From a virus: a DNA stretch of 31,763 nt. A model generated the notes under the pieces. That model was not told the origin of the DNA and ran no database searches. It saw nothing but the letters and a program-made list of their open reading frames with translations. Shown here in pieces: positions 24,495 through 31,399 of the stretch. Position numbers and translations under genes: made by a program. The stretch is taken from the IMG/VR virus record IMGVR_UViG_3300017739_000055, positions 1-31,763 of that record. The stretch is one strand, 5' to 3'. Numbering within the stretch: the stretch's first letter is position 1; every line of letters starts with the position of its first letter.

Positions 24495-25063
24495 TAGTAA
24501 ATATAGAAGAAATAAAATACAACGACAAGAACCCGAGGGTTATAAAAGATTACAAATTTCAAAAACTTGTTAAAAGCATTAAAGACTTTCCAGAAATGCT
24601 TGAAAAAAGACCAATAGTTGTAGATGAAAATATGGTTGTACTTGGTGGCAATATGCGATTAAGAGCCTGTCACGAAGCAGGCTTTACAACTGTACATATA
24701 TTAAAAGCTGAGGGGTGGTCTGACAAACAAAAAGAGCAATTTATTATAAAAGATAATAGTAGCTTTGGAGAGTGGGATTGGGACATACTTGCAAATGAAT
24801 GGGAGATTAAAGAGCTATCAGATTGGGGGTTAGATTTACCAAAGATATATTTTGATGAAGACAAAGAGCCGGAGGTCGACAGAGACATCTTTGATCAAGA
24901 ACTTGATACCTATATAAATGCAAAAGTTAAACAGATCACATTATACTTTAATGCACAAGATTACGAAGAAGCCATCAATGATTTAGAAAAAATAAGAGAG
25001 AAAGAAAATTTAACAGACAACACACAAGTATTTAAGTTTCTGATTGAAAAGTATGGATTATAA
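24491..25063 (+). CDS. ParB-like N-terminal domain protein
   Basis: A 190-residue protein starting in an ATGA overlap. The N-terminal ~75 residues are a ParB/Srx-like domain: IKYNDKNPR (NPR 14-16), KRPIVVDENMVVLGGNMRLR and the GGNxRxxA box (52-59). The part FGEWDWDILANEWEIKELSD and LDLPKIYFDEDKEPE matches ParB-like proteins that accompany DNA-modifying enzymes in phages. The C-terminus is helical and acidic. It overlaps the glycosyltransferase gene by 11 bases and is probably part of the same modification cassette, where ParB-like proteins may guide or regulate base modification. A partition role is unlikely, as no ParA is present. Confidence 0.7.
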   Translation: MIVNIEEIKYNDKNPRVIKDYKFQKLVKSIKDFPEMLEKRPIVVDENMVVLGGNMRLRACHEAGFTTVHILKAEGWSDKQKEQFIIKDNSSFGEWDWDILANEWEIKELSDWGLDLPKIYFDEDKEPEVDRDIFDQELDTYINAKVKQITLYFNAQDYEEAINDLEKIREKENLTDNTQVFKFLIEKYGL

Positions 25064-25796
25064 AATAGCAATACCATCATATAAAAGACCTGAAACAATA
25101 AAAAACAAGACTTTAAAATTGTTATCTAAATATAACATTGATAAAAAAAAGATAACTGTATTTGTTGCAAATAAACAAGAGGAAAAAATATATAAAGATA
25201 GTATAGGTGCTGAATATAAAATAGTTGTAGGTGTACCAACAATTGGCAAACAAAGAAACTTTATAGAAAAATACTATAAACAGGGAACTAACCTGATGAT
25301 GTTTGATGATGATATTGACAGTGTAATGCGCAAAAGTGTAACAAAATTAATAGAGTTAGAAGATTTAGAAAAAGACGTTATTTATAAAGGATTTAAAACT
25401 TGCGAAATTACAGGTGCAAAAACGTTTGGAATTTATGCTGCAGGTAATCCATATTTTATGAAGCATAGAATTTATACAAAACTTTGTTATATTATTGCTA
25501 GTATGTTTGGTGTTGTTGTGGAACACGATCCGTTTTTAGAACGAGTAACAAATCACGGTGAAGATTACGAATATAGTATAAGGCAATATATAAAAAACAA
25601 AGTACTTGTTAGGCTTGACTATTTAACAGTAAAATCAAACTATTATAAAGAAGCGGGGGGTTTACAAACAATAAGAACATCAGAGTATGTTTATAACTCT
25701 ATATATCAAATACAAAGTATGTTTCCACAATACTGCAAAATGTACATAAGAAAAAGCACAGGTAATGCAGAACTAAGATTAAAAGATATGCGATGA
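25053..25796 (+). CDS. TET-associated glycosyltransferase (TAGT-like)
   Basis: A 247-residue protein from ATG 25053. The GT-A-type N-terminus is clear: IAIPSYKRPETIKNKTLKLL, then ITVFVAN, GVPTIGKQRNFI and LMMFDDDIDSV, with DDD (85-87) as the metal/sugar-nucleotide site. This pattern is that of the TET-associated glycosyltransferases of phages, which attach a sugar to hydroxymethylated bases in DNA. A downstream block has VVEHDPFLERVTNHGEDYEY. It overlaps both the ParB-like gene and, by 4 bases, the TET/JBP gene, which strongly supports this reading. Sugar and target base cannot be read from sequence. Confidence 0.75.
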   Translation: MDYKIAIPSYKRPETIKNKTLKLLSKYNIDKKKITVFVANKQEEKIYKDSIGAEYKIVVGVPTIGKQRNFIEKYYKQGTNLMMFDDDIDSVMRKSVTKLIELEDLEKDVIYKGFKTCEITGAKTFGIYAAGNPYFMKHRIYTKLCYIIASMFGVVVEHDPFLERVTNHGEDYEYSIRQYIKNKVLVRLDYLTVKSNYYKEAGGLQTIRTSEYVYNSIYQIQSMFPQYCKMYIRKSTGNAELRLKDMR

Positions 25797-26674
25797 AAAG
25801 AATTGACGTAGAAAGAAAACCAATAGATAAAAAAGATTATATAAGAAGAACAGCACAATTGAGTGATGTATCAAGGCATATTAATGAAGATGTAATTATT
25901 TACGAGAATGATAAGCCAATTTTATTATATAGAATATTACCAAAAAAACCTACTGATGTTCGGTGGGCAGTAAAAAACATAAAATATGGCACAGGCAAAA
26001 GAACGCACGGCTTGGTAAACACAAGTGCTGTATTTGGCTACAACCCCAGACAAGAAAATAAACACGATTATTGTAGTGCTAGTGCAATGGGAACAACACA
26101 CCCTAAACAACATTATATAATAAGTAGATACGCTAAAGAAGTTGCTAAATTTTATCACGAGTTTTTCCCCACAACTTATTACGATCACAAAAATAAAGTA
26201 AAAGAAAAAGTAAAAAAACAATGGGTAATAAACGGTAGTGTGTTTACGAGTGGTATTGTAAATAAAAATAATCAACTTAAATATCATTACGATAGTGGCA
26301 ATTTTAAAAATGTATTTAGTAATATGATTGTATTTAAAGGGGATGTAGATGGTGGTCATTTAGTTATACCTGAAATTGATATATCTTTAGAAGTAGCAGA
26401 TAATTCACTAACAATATTTGATGGTCAAGATTATATTCACGGCGTTAGCCCTATTGAATACATACATAAAGAAAGCTATAGATATAGTGTTGTATATTAC
26501 TCATTGGAAAGAATGTGGCAATGTATGACTGTTGATGAAGAAATAGGAAGAATCAGAACAAAGAAAATGCAAAGAGAAATAAATAGATTAAATCCAGAAC
26601 ATTTAGATACACTAAAGCAAAGAAAAAAAGAAGCTAAAGATTATAAACAAAGTATAGAAAATGAACAAAAGTGA
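25793..26674 (+). CDS. TET/JBP-family 2-oxoglutarate/Fe(II) dioxygenase
   Basis: A 293-residue protein starting in an ATGA overlap. It carries a full 2OG-Fe(II) signature: LKYHYDSGN gives His165 and Asp167, GGHLVIPEIDISLEVADNSL is the typical double-psi barrel core, FDGQDYIHGVSPI gives His216, and SYRYSVVYYSLERMW gives Arg230 that binds 2-oxoglutarate. The order and spacing match TET/JBP dioxygenases that oxidise the methyl group of 5-methylcytosine or thymine in DNA. FGYNPR (81-86) may be part of the N-terminal substrate region. The C-terminus is a Lys/Glu-rich helix. It is coupled to a TAGT-like gene and followed by terminase. Which base is oxidised is unknown. Confidence 0.8.
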   Translation: MKRIDVERKPIDKKDYIRRTAQLSDVSRHINEDVIIYENDKPILLYRILPKKPTDVRWAVKNIKYGTGKRTHGLVNTSAVFGYNPRQENKHDYCSASAMGTTHPKQHYIISRYAKEVAKFYHEFFPTTYYDHKNKVKEKVKKQWVINGSVFTSGIVNKNNQLKYHYDSGNFKNVFSNMIVFKGDVDGGHLVIPEIDISLEVADNSLTIFDGQDYIHGVSPIEYIHKESYRYSVVYYSLERMWQCMTVDEEIGRIRTKKMQREINRLNPEHLDTLKQRKKEAKDYKQSIENEQK

Positions 26675-27020
26675 ACACATAAAAAAAGGATTACTTGATG
26701 CATTAGAAAAATCTTTAGGCATTGTCACATCTGCTTGTAAACAAGTTGGAATTGGTAGAACTACTTTTTATAATTATTATAACGAAGATAAAGAATTTAA
26801 AGCATCAGTAGATGATGTGCAAAATATGAGCTTGGACTTTGCTGAAAGCAAATTACTTGAACAAATTAAAAATGGCTCAACGGCTGCAACTATATTTTAT
26901 TTAAAAACTAAAGGTAAAAAAAGAGGATATGTTGAAAGACAAGAGATTACAGGTGCAAATGGAATACCAACTGATGTAAAAATAGAAATCGTAGAGAATG
27001 CAAATAGAACTCAAGACTAA
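26661..27020 (+). CDS. Terminase small subunit
   Basis: A 119-residue protein with an N-terminal helix-turn-helix (GIVTSACKQVGIGRTTFYNY) followed by DKEFKASVDDVQNMSLDFAE and a C-terminal part ending near KKRGYVERQEITG, a layout usual for small terminases that recognise packaging sites. It overlaps the dioxygenase gene by 14 bases and the large terminase by 23 bases. The HTH resembles TetR/Fis-like ones but the context is decisive. Confidence 0.8.
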   Translation: MNKSEHIKKGLLDALEKSLGIVTSACKQVGIGRTTFYNYYNEDKEFKASVDDVQNMSLDFAESKLLEQIKNGSTAATIFYLKTKGKKRGYVERQEITGANGIPTDVKIEIVENANRTQD

Positions 27021-28155
27021 TGTTGTATTTAAGCATCTTGTTAAAACAGACAAAAAAATAATAGTAAACCAAGGTGGAACCAGATCAGGTAAAACTTATA
27101 ACATTCTTTTATTTATTATCTTTTATTATTGCTTACGAAATTCTAAAAGGGTTATTACTATTTGTCGTAAGACTTTTCCAGCACTTCGTGCAACTGTTCT
27201 TAGAGATTTTATTAGTATTTTAAAAAAGTATGAACTATATAAAGAAGAACATCACAACAAATCAAGCTCTGAATATTCTCTTTTTGGTAATCTTGTTGAG
27301 TTTATTTCTTTGGATCAGCCTGTTAAAGTTAGAGGAAGAAAACGAAACTTATTATTTGTTAATGAAGCAAACGAGCTGTATTTTGAAGATTGGCAACAGC
27401 TATTGTTCAGAACAAGTGAAAAGATAATACTTGACTATAATCCAAGTGAGGAGTACCATTGGATATACGATAAAATAATACCTAGAGAAGATGCTAGTTT
27501 TTTAAAAACAAATTATCTTGACAATCCTTTTTTAGAAAAAACGTTAATAGATGAAATTGAAAGATTAAAATATACAGATGAACAATACTGGCAAATATAT
27601 GGACTGGGTGAAAAAGGTTTAAGCAAGGCAGTAATATTTAATTATGTAGAATATAATATTATTCCTGCTGAAGCAGAGTTTGTTGCACTGGGTATGGACT
27701 TTGGATTTACTAACGACCCAACAGCTATGGTAAAAATATATAAACATAATCTAAATTTATACATAGAGGAGTTATTATATAGAAGAATGATGACAACGAA
27801 CGATATACATAATTTTCTTAAAAACAACATAACAAAGCAAGTAATATATGCTGATAGTAGTGAGCCACGAATAATTGAAGAACTTAGAAGAATGGGTTGG
27901 AGCATCAGGCCAAGTTTGAAAGGCAAAGATTCTATAAACGCAGGTATTGATTTATTGAAAAGATATAAATTACACATACATAAAGATAGTACAAACGCTA
28001 TACAAGAGTTTAGAAATTATAAATGGAAAGAAGATAGGTCAGGTAAATTAACAAACACCCCAGAAGATAAAAACAACCATATTACAGATGCAGTCCGATA
28101 TGCAACTTATTCTATATTAAGTAAGCCAAACTTTGGTAAATATGCCATTAGGTAG
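26998..28155 (+). CDS. Terminase large subunit
   Basis: A 385-residue protein with both activities of the DNA packaging motor. ATPase: Walker A GGTRSGKT (26-33) and Walker B LLFVNEANE (Glu123). Nuclease (RNase H-like): MDFGFTNDP (Asp234), IYADSSEP (Asp286) and ITDAVRYA (Asp364). The arrangement RKTFPALRATVLRDF matches the Terminase_3/6C-type proteins. Length is slightly short but complete. It starts within the small subunit gene, as is usual. Confidence 0.9.
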   Translation: MQIELKTNVVFKHLVKTDKKIIVNQGGTRSGKTYNILLFIIFYYCLRNSKRVITICRKTFPALRATVLRDFISILKKYELYKEEHHNKSSSEYSLFGNLVEFISLDQPVKVRGRKRNLLFVNEANELYFEDWQQLLFRTSEKIILDYNPSEEYHWIYDKIIPREDASFLKTNYLDNPFLEKTLIDEIERLKYTDEQYWQIYGLGEKGLSKAVIFNYVEYNIIPAEAEFVALGMDFGFTNDPTAMVKIYKHNLNLYIEELLYRRMMTTNDIHNFLKNNITKQVIYADSSEPRIIEELRRMGWSIRPSLKGKDSINAGIDLLKRYKLHIHKDSTNAIQEFRNYKWKEDRSGKLTNTPEDKNNHITDAVRYATYSILSKPNFGKYAIR

Positions 28156-28166
28156 ATTTAAGTTAT

Positions 28167-28190
28167 TTTATTATATTAAGAGTAAATAAA
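28167..28190 (+). promoter_or_regulatory. Family-A upstream motif before 28198
   Basis: The 24 bases (TTTATTATATT, then a variable part, then GTAAATAAA) match the copy at 28425 in 21 of 24 positions and end 7 bases before the ATG. A TTAG lies about 19 bases upstream (28148). A shared promoter/leader element is likely. Confidence 0.45.
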
Positions 28191-28197
28191 TATAAAT

Positions 28198-28404
28198 ATG
28201 GAAAAATTAGTACAAATACAATTATCAGAAGATCAAAAAAAGCTCGTAGAACACGAGTTTAGAATGACTAGTATATTCGTGCCTAACTTTGAAAGAAAGC
28301 TCTCTAAAAAGCTTTGGAATGACCTTAAGCTGTCTGTTTATGTAACTTATAAAGGTGGCTATTTTATAAAAGCAGAAACTGAATCAAAGCCAGTGCTTAG
28401 GTAA
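28198..28404 (+). CDS. Hypothetical protein (68 aa)
   Basis: A 68-residue protein (LVQIQLSEDQKKLVEHEFRM; NFERKLSKKLWNDLKLSVYV) with no membrane segment or known motif. It has its own family-A upstream motif after the terminase. The function is unknown. Confidence 0.55.
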   Translation: MEKLVQIQLSEDQKKLVEHEFRMTSIFVPNFERKLSKKLWNDLKLSVYVTYKGGYFIKAETESKPVLR

Positions 28405-28406
28405 AT

Positions 28407-28448
28407 TTTGAATTGTCATAAATTTTTATTATATTTAATGTAAATAAA
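28407..28448 (+). promoter_or_regulatory. Promoter-like site with family-A motif before 28455
   Basis: TTTG at 28407-28410 is followed after 19 bases by TATATTTA (28430-28437), close to the Bacteroidetes -33/-7 pattern. The -7 box is embedded in the 24-base family-A motif (28425-28448), which ends 6 bases before the ATG. This is the best -33/-7 pair in the window. Confidence 0.5.
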
Positions 28449-28454
28449 CATAAA

Positions 28455-28730
28455 ATGAAAAATACATTTGAAATAAAATCATATAATATTGATTACTATA
28501 TAAGAGGTAAACTTATTGGTTCAATAATAACTAAAAAGCCTGACAGAGAAATTATGGGTTATATGGGCAGAAAAAATACTATACTTGAAAAAGATATATT
28601 ATTAAAAAACAAGAAATACAAAAAAGGTATTACTGTTACAACAGAGTGTTTACCAATATGTGGTAAATATATCGGCACACAAGAAGATAAGATATCAGCA
28701 ATGCTTAAAACTAGATTACCTTATGAATAG
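28455..28730 (+). CDS. Hypothetical protein (91 aa)
   Basis: A 91-residue basic protein (FEIKSYNIDYYIRGKLIGSI; MGYMGRKNTILEKDILLKNK; TVTTECLPICGK). Two Cys (ECLPIC) might bind a metal. It is preceded by a promoter-like site. The following gene starts 8 bases before its stop. The function is unknown. Confidence 0.55.
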   Translation: MKNTFEIKSYNIDYYIRGKLIGSIITKKPDREIMGYMGRKNTILEKDILLKNKKYKKGITVTTECLPICGKYIGTQEDKISAMLKTRLPYE

Positions 28731-29070
28731 ATATATATACGACAATAGACACATAACTGAGGGGGATATATTTTACTCATCGTGGGGTTATGAACAAACC
28801 AATATAAATTTTTATAAAGTAAAAAAAAGAATTGGTAAAGCTACTGCTGAAATCGTACCATTAGAAAATAAAATAGTATACGAAAAAAGCAATCAAACAC
28901 AAGATGCTGTTGTGCCATACAATAATGAGGGAAAGTCTTTTAGGTGTAGGATTAAATATGTTTGTTGGGATAATTTTAAAGAGCCTAGAATAAACCTATC
29001 TACATATCAAACAGCTTATTTATGGAATGGTAAACCAAAATATCAAACAAATGCATACTATGGACACTAA
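28723..29070 (+). CDS. Conserved small phage protein (GDIFYSSWGYEQTN motif)
   Basis: A 115-residue protein from ATG 28723; a GTG at 28660 would create a long overlap and is less likely. It contains GDIFYSSWGYEQTNINFYKV, a pattern I know from many phage and mobile-element proteins of unknown role, and a beta-rich remainder with FRCRIKY. It overlaps the next gene by 11 bases. Confidence 0.65.
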   Translation: MNRYIYDNRHITEGDIFYSSWGYEQTNINFYKVKKRIGKATAEIVPLENKIVYEKSNQTQDAVVPYNNEGKSFRCRIKYVCWDNFKEPRINLSTYQTAYLWNGKPKYQTNAYYGH

Positions 29071-29275
29071 AGAAATATTGCATATATATAATAGATTATC
29101 AAATGAAGATCTTATAAATTTATTTGAGATGGCTAGTGAAAGAATATTCGTATGGAACCCAAATGATAAAACTTGCTATGATCTTGATAGTGATGTACCC
29201 TGTTGTTTTAATGGAACACAAATACAGATCAATATTGCAGATGATGGTATGATTTTAAAACCTATGATAAATTAA
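29060..29275 (+). CDS. Hypothetical protein (71 aa)
   Basis: A 71-residue protein from ATG 29060; earlier in-frame ATGs at 29027 and 29051 would lengthen the overlap. The sequence (MDTKEILHIYNRLSNEDLIN; DKTCYDLDSDVPCCFNGTQI) has three cysteines and is acidic. Its stop overlaps the next start (TAATG). The function is unknown. Confidence 0.55.
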   Translation: MDTKEILHIYNRLSNEDLINLFEMASERIFVWNPNDKTCYDLDSDVPCCFNGTQIQINIADDGMILKPMIN

Positions 29276-29433
29276 TGAGAGAATTTGGAAGAATAATAAA
29301 AAAATTAATATCAGGAACATCTGATCAAACTTGGATATGCATACCTGAATTTATGGATGAAAAAGAAAAGAAATTATTTATAAAAAATACAACAGAGTTT
29401 TTGAAAAATAACATATTAATTAAAGAAAAATAA
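29275..29433 (+). CDS. Small hypothetical protein (52 aa)
   Basis: A 52-residue protein from an ATG overlapping the previous stop (MREFGRIIKKLISGTSDQTW; then DEKEKKLFIKNTTEFLKNNI). Helical and basic. Its stop again overlaps the start of the next small gene, so a chain of coupled tiny genes ends this region. Confidence 0.55.
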   Translation: MREFGRIIKKLISGTSDQTWICIPEFMDEKEKKLFIKNTTEFLKNNILIKEK

Positions 29434-29552
29434 TGAAAACAAAATTATATCTACACCCATTAACAAAACAATTTGTGAGTAAAGAAAAATATTTTAACTT
29501 TATAAAAAGTAAGGCTTTTCCAAAAGAGCCTTTTAATGAAAGGATCAAATAA
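29433..29552 (+). CDS. Small hypothetical protein (39 aa)
   Basis: A 39-residue basic protein (MKTKLYLHPLTKQFVSKEKY; FPKEPFNERIK) starting in a TAATG overlap. It is the last gene before a strong terminator. It is short, but the coupling and position make it credible. The function is unknown. Confidence 0.5.
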   Translation: MKTKLYLHPLTKQFVSKEKYFNFIKSKAFPKEPFNERIK

Positions 29553-29579
29553 TTTTTTCATTTTTTTATAAGTTGTTTG

Positions 29580-29611
29580 GAGGGTTGGTTTTATACTAAC
29601 CCTTTTTTTTT
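29580..29611 (+). terminator. Intrinsic terminator ending the small-gene region
   Basis: GGGTTGGT (29582-29589) pairs with ACTAACCC (29595-29602), eight pairs with one G-U, around a 5-base loop, followed by nine Ts (29603-29611). It separates early-type genes from the tail operon. Confidence 0.85.
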
Positions 29612-29623
29612 AAAATAAAGTAT

Positions 29624-29641
29624 TAATTTTGTTATATAACT
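29624..29641 (+). promoter_or_regulatory. Candidate promoter before 29642
   Basis: TAATTTTG (29624-29631) matches TAnnTTTG exactly and its G begins GTTATATA, which ends 3 bases before the ATG. The preceding AAATAAAGTATTAATTTTG is very similar to the sequence before 10701, also directly after a terminator. The leader would be only a few bases long. Confidence 0.55.
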
Positions 29642-30381
29642 ATGAGACTTAAATTATCGATACCTACAAAACTATCTGAAATAAAATTAGAACAATATCA
29701 AGAGTATTTAAAGGCTGTTGAGAATGAAATAGACGATTACACAGCAGGGTCAAAAATGATTAGTATATTTTGCAACATACCAGAAGCAGACATATATGAA
29801 TTTAAAGTATCACACATTACAAGTGTAAGCAACACATTACAAAAGGTTTTTAATGAAAAAACTAATAATCTCGTAAGAAATTTTAAAATAAATAATATTG
29901 AGTATGGGTTTATACCTAATTTAGATGAGATAACATTTGGAGAATATATTGACCTAGATAATAATTTAAAAGACTGGCAACAAATGCACAAAGCTATGAA
30001 TGTTTTTTATAGACCTGTTGTGCAAAAGCATAAAGAAAGATATATAATAGAGAAATATAAACCAGAAAATAACGAAAATTTAAAACAAATTCCATTAGAT
30101 GCCTGTTTTAGTTCTATTGTTTTTTTTTACAATTTAGGCAAGGAATTGAGTCAGATTATGCTGGGTTATTTAACTCCACAGGAGATGGAGAAACTTCATC
30201 AATCGGAAACTTTGCTACCAAGTGGGGATGGTATCAATCAATTTATGCACTCGCTAAAGGGGATATTAGAAACTACGAAAATATCACTAAGCTAAATGTA
30301 CATCAATGTTTGACAGCACTAGAATTTATAAAAGAGAAAAGCGAAGTAGAACAAAAACAAATTAACAAAAATTTTAAATGA
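29642..30381 (+). CDS. Tail gene with probable -1 frameshift product (join 29642..30127,30127..30381)
   Basis: Frame 0 encodes 217 residues and stops at 30295. At 30120-30128 there is a run of nine Ts forming the slippery heptamer T TTT TTT in frame (30121-30127). The -1 frame is closed by TAG at 30109-30111 and then open to TGA at 30379-30381, and that stop overlaps the next ATG (ATGA). A -1 slip gives a 246-residue product: 162 shared residues, then LQFRQGIESD..., including KWGWYQSIYALAKGD and KLNVHQCLTALEFIKEKSE. This resembles the lambda G/GT tail assembly chaperones in logic and in its place at the start of the tail operon. The -1 extension looks protein-like and explains the otherwise empty 30296-30377. 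Confidence 0.65.
30121..30127 (+). other. -1 ribosomal frameshift heptamer (T TTT TTT)
   Basis: Within nine consecutive Ts, codons GTT TTT TTT TAC place a U UUU UUU slippery sequence in the zero frame. The -1 frame opens 9 bases upstream and stays open for 250 bases after it. No strong stem is obvious by eye just downstream. Confidence 0.6.
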
Positions 30382-30848
30382 GCAATCAGGGTGTAAGAGG
30401 TTTTTATCAAGTAACTAAAACTATAAAAGATAGTTTACTTTCAGATGTAAATGTAAACACAGTAACAACGGGAGATATAACCAAAATAGATTTAAGTAAG
30501 CAGACCATATTTCCATTATCACACTTGCTAGTAAATAATGTTATACAAGAAGATCAAATACTTAGGTTTAATATTAGTGTTTTTTGTATGGATGTGGTTG
30601 ATGTAAGCAAAGATGAAACAACTGATATTTTTGTAGGCAACAATAACGAACAGGATGTTTTAAATACACAACTAGCAGTAATAAACAAATTAATAGAATT
30701 ACTTAGAAGAGGGACACTACATACAAATAAATACCAATTAGATGGTGTTGTAAATTGTGAGCCTTTTTATGACAGGTTTGAAAACGAAGTTGCAGGATGG
30801 GCAGGAACTATGGATATATTAATAGCTAATGATATAAATATTTGTTGA
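30378..30848 (+). CDS. Probable tail terminator/completion protein (156 aa)
   Basis: A 156-residue protein starting in an ATGA overlap with the frameshifted frame. The sequence (MSNQGVRGFYQVTKTIKDSL; SKQTIFPLSHLLVNNVIQED; LRFNISVFCMDVVDVSKD; FENEVAGWAGTMDILIANDI) has the alternating helix-strand look of gpU-like tail terminator proteins, and similar proteins precede the gp10-like gene in related phages. The stop overlaps the next ATG. Confidence 0.6.
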   Translation: MSNQGVRGFYQVTKTIKDSLLSDVNVNTVTTGDITKIDLSKQTIFPLSHLLVNNVIQEDQILRFNISVFCMDVVDVSKDETTDIFVGNNNEQDVLNTQLAVINKLIELLRRGTLHTNKYQLDGVVNCEPFYDRFENEVAGWAGTMDILIANDINIC

Positions 30849-31399
30849 TGGATTTAAAAAAAGTAAACATAGTATTAAGAAACTTTGGACAAAACGTTGT
30901 TAGAGAAGCAAAGCAAAATGCACCAAGTGAAAAAGTATCAGGCAAACTTAAGAATAGTATTAGCTATAAAAAATTTGCAGATGAAATAGAAGCTGTTGTA
31001 ACTTTTTTTATGGAGGACTATGGGAAGTATCAAGATTTAGGTGTGAAAGGAACTAAAAGTGGAGAAAGTTTAGGTAAAAAATACTATGGCTCAAAAGCAA
31101 AAGAATATAAATACACAACAAAAATGCCACCTCCAAATAAGCTAGATAGATTTGTAGTTAGAAAAGGTTTAGCACCTAGAGATTTAAAAGGTAGGTTTAC
31201 TGGCAGGTCTTTAAAAACTGTAGGCTATCAAAAATCAATAACATTTTTAATTGCAAGATCAATATTTGCAAAAGGCATAAAACCTAGTTTGTTTTTTTCT
31301 GAGCCTTTCAGAAAATACTTCCAAGATTTTCCTAGACAAATTGCACAAGCGTACGGAGATGATTTTGAAACTTTTGTAGAATTAAAATTTAAAGGATAA
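30848..31399 (+). CDS. HK97 gp10-like tail completion/assembly protein
   Basis: A 183-residue basic protein from ATG 30848 (TGATG overlap); TTG 30842 is a poorer start. The N-terminus MDLKKVNIVLRNFGQNVVRE and APSEKVSGKLKNSI is typical of the HK97 gp10 family, and YQDLGVKGT, KLDRFVVRKGLAPRDLKGRF and GIKPSLFFSEPFRKYF are shared with the truncated gene at window positions 1-480. It is about 17 residues longer in the central part than that copy. It should act at the head-tail junction or tail end. Its stop overlaps the next gene (TAATG). Confidence 0.75.
   Translation: MDLKKVNIVLRNFGQNVVREAKQNAPSEKVSGKLKNSISYKKFADEIEAVVTFFMEDYGKYQDLGVKGTKSGESLGKKYYGSKAKEYKYTTKMPPPNKLDRFVVRKGLAPRDLKGRFTGRSLKTVGYQKSITFLIARSIFAKGIKPSLFFSEPFRKYFQDFPRQIAQAYGDDFETFVELKFKG

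Noticed and set aside
24491-25063. Plasmid-type ParB suggesting a phage-plasmid
   Set aside because: No ParA, no parS-like repeats and the protein keeps only the N-terminal ParB-like domain; its position fits a modification cassette.
24491-26674. C5- or N6-adenine DNA methyltransferase accompanying the cassette
   Set aside because: No PCQ/ENV or DPPY/NPPY-type motif was found in any credible protein of the window.
27230-27427. Plus-strand frame inside the large terminase gene
   Set aside because: It lies fully within a well-recognised gene in another frame and has no independent support.
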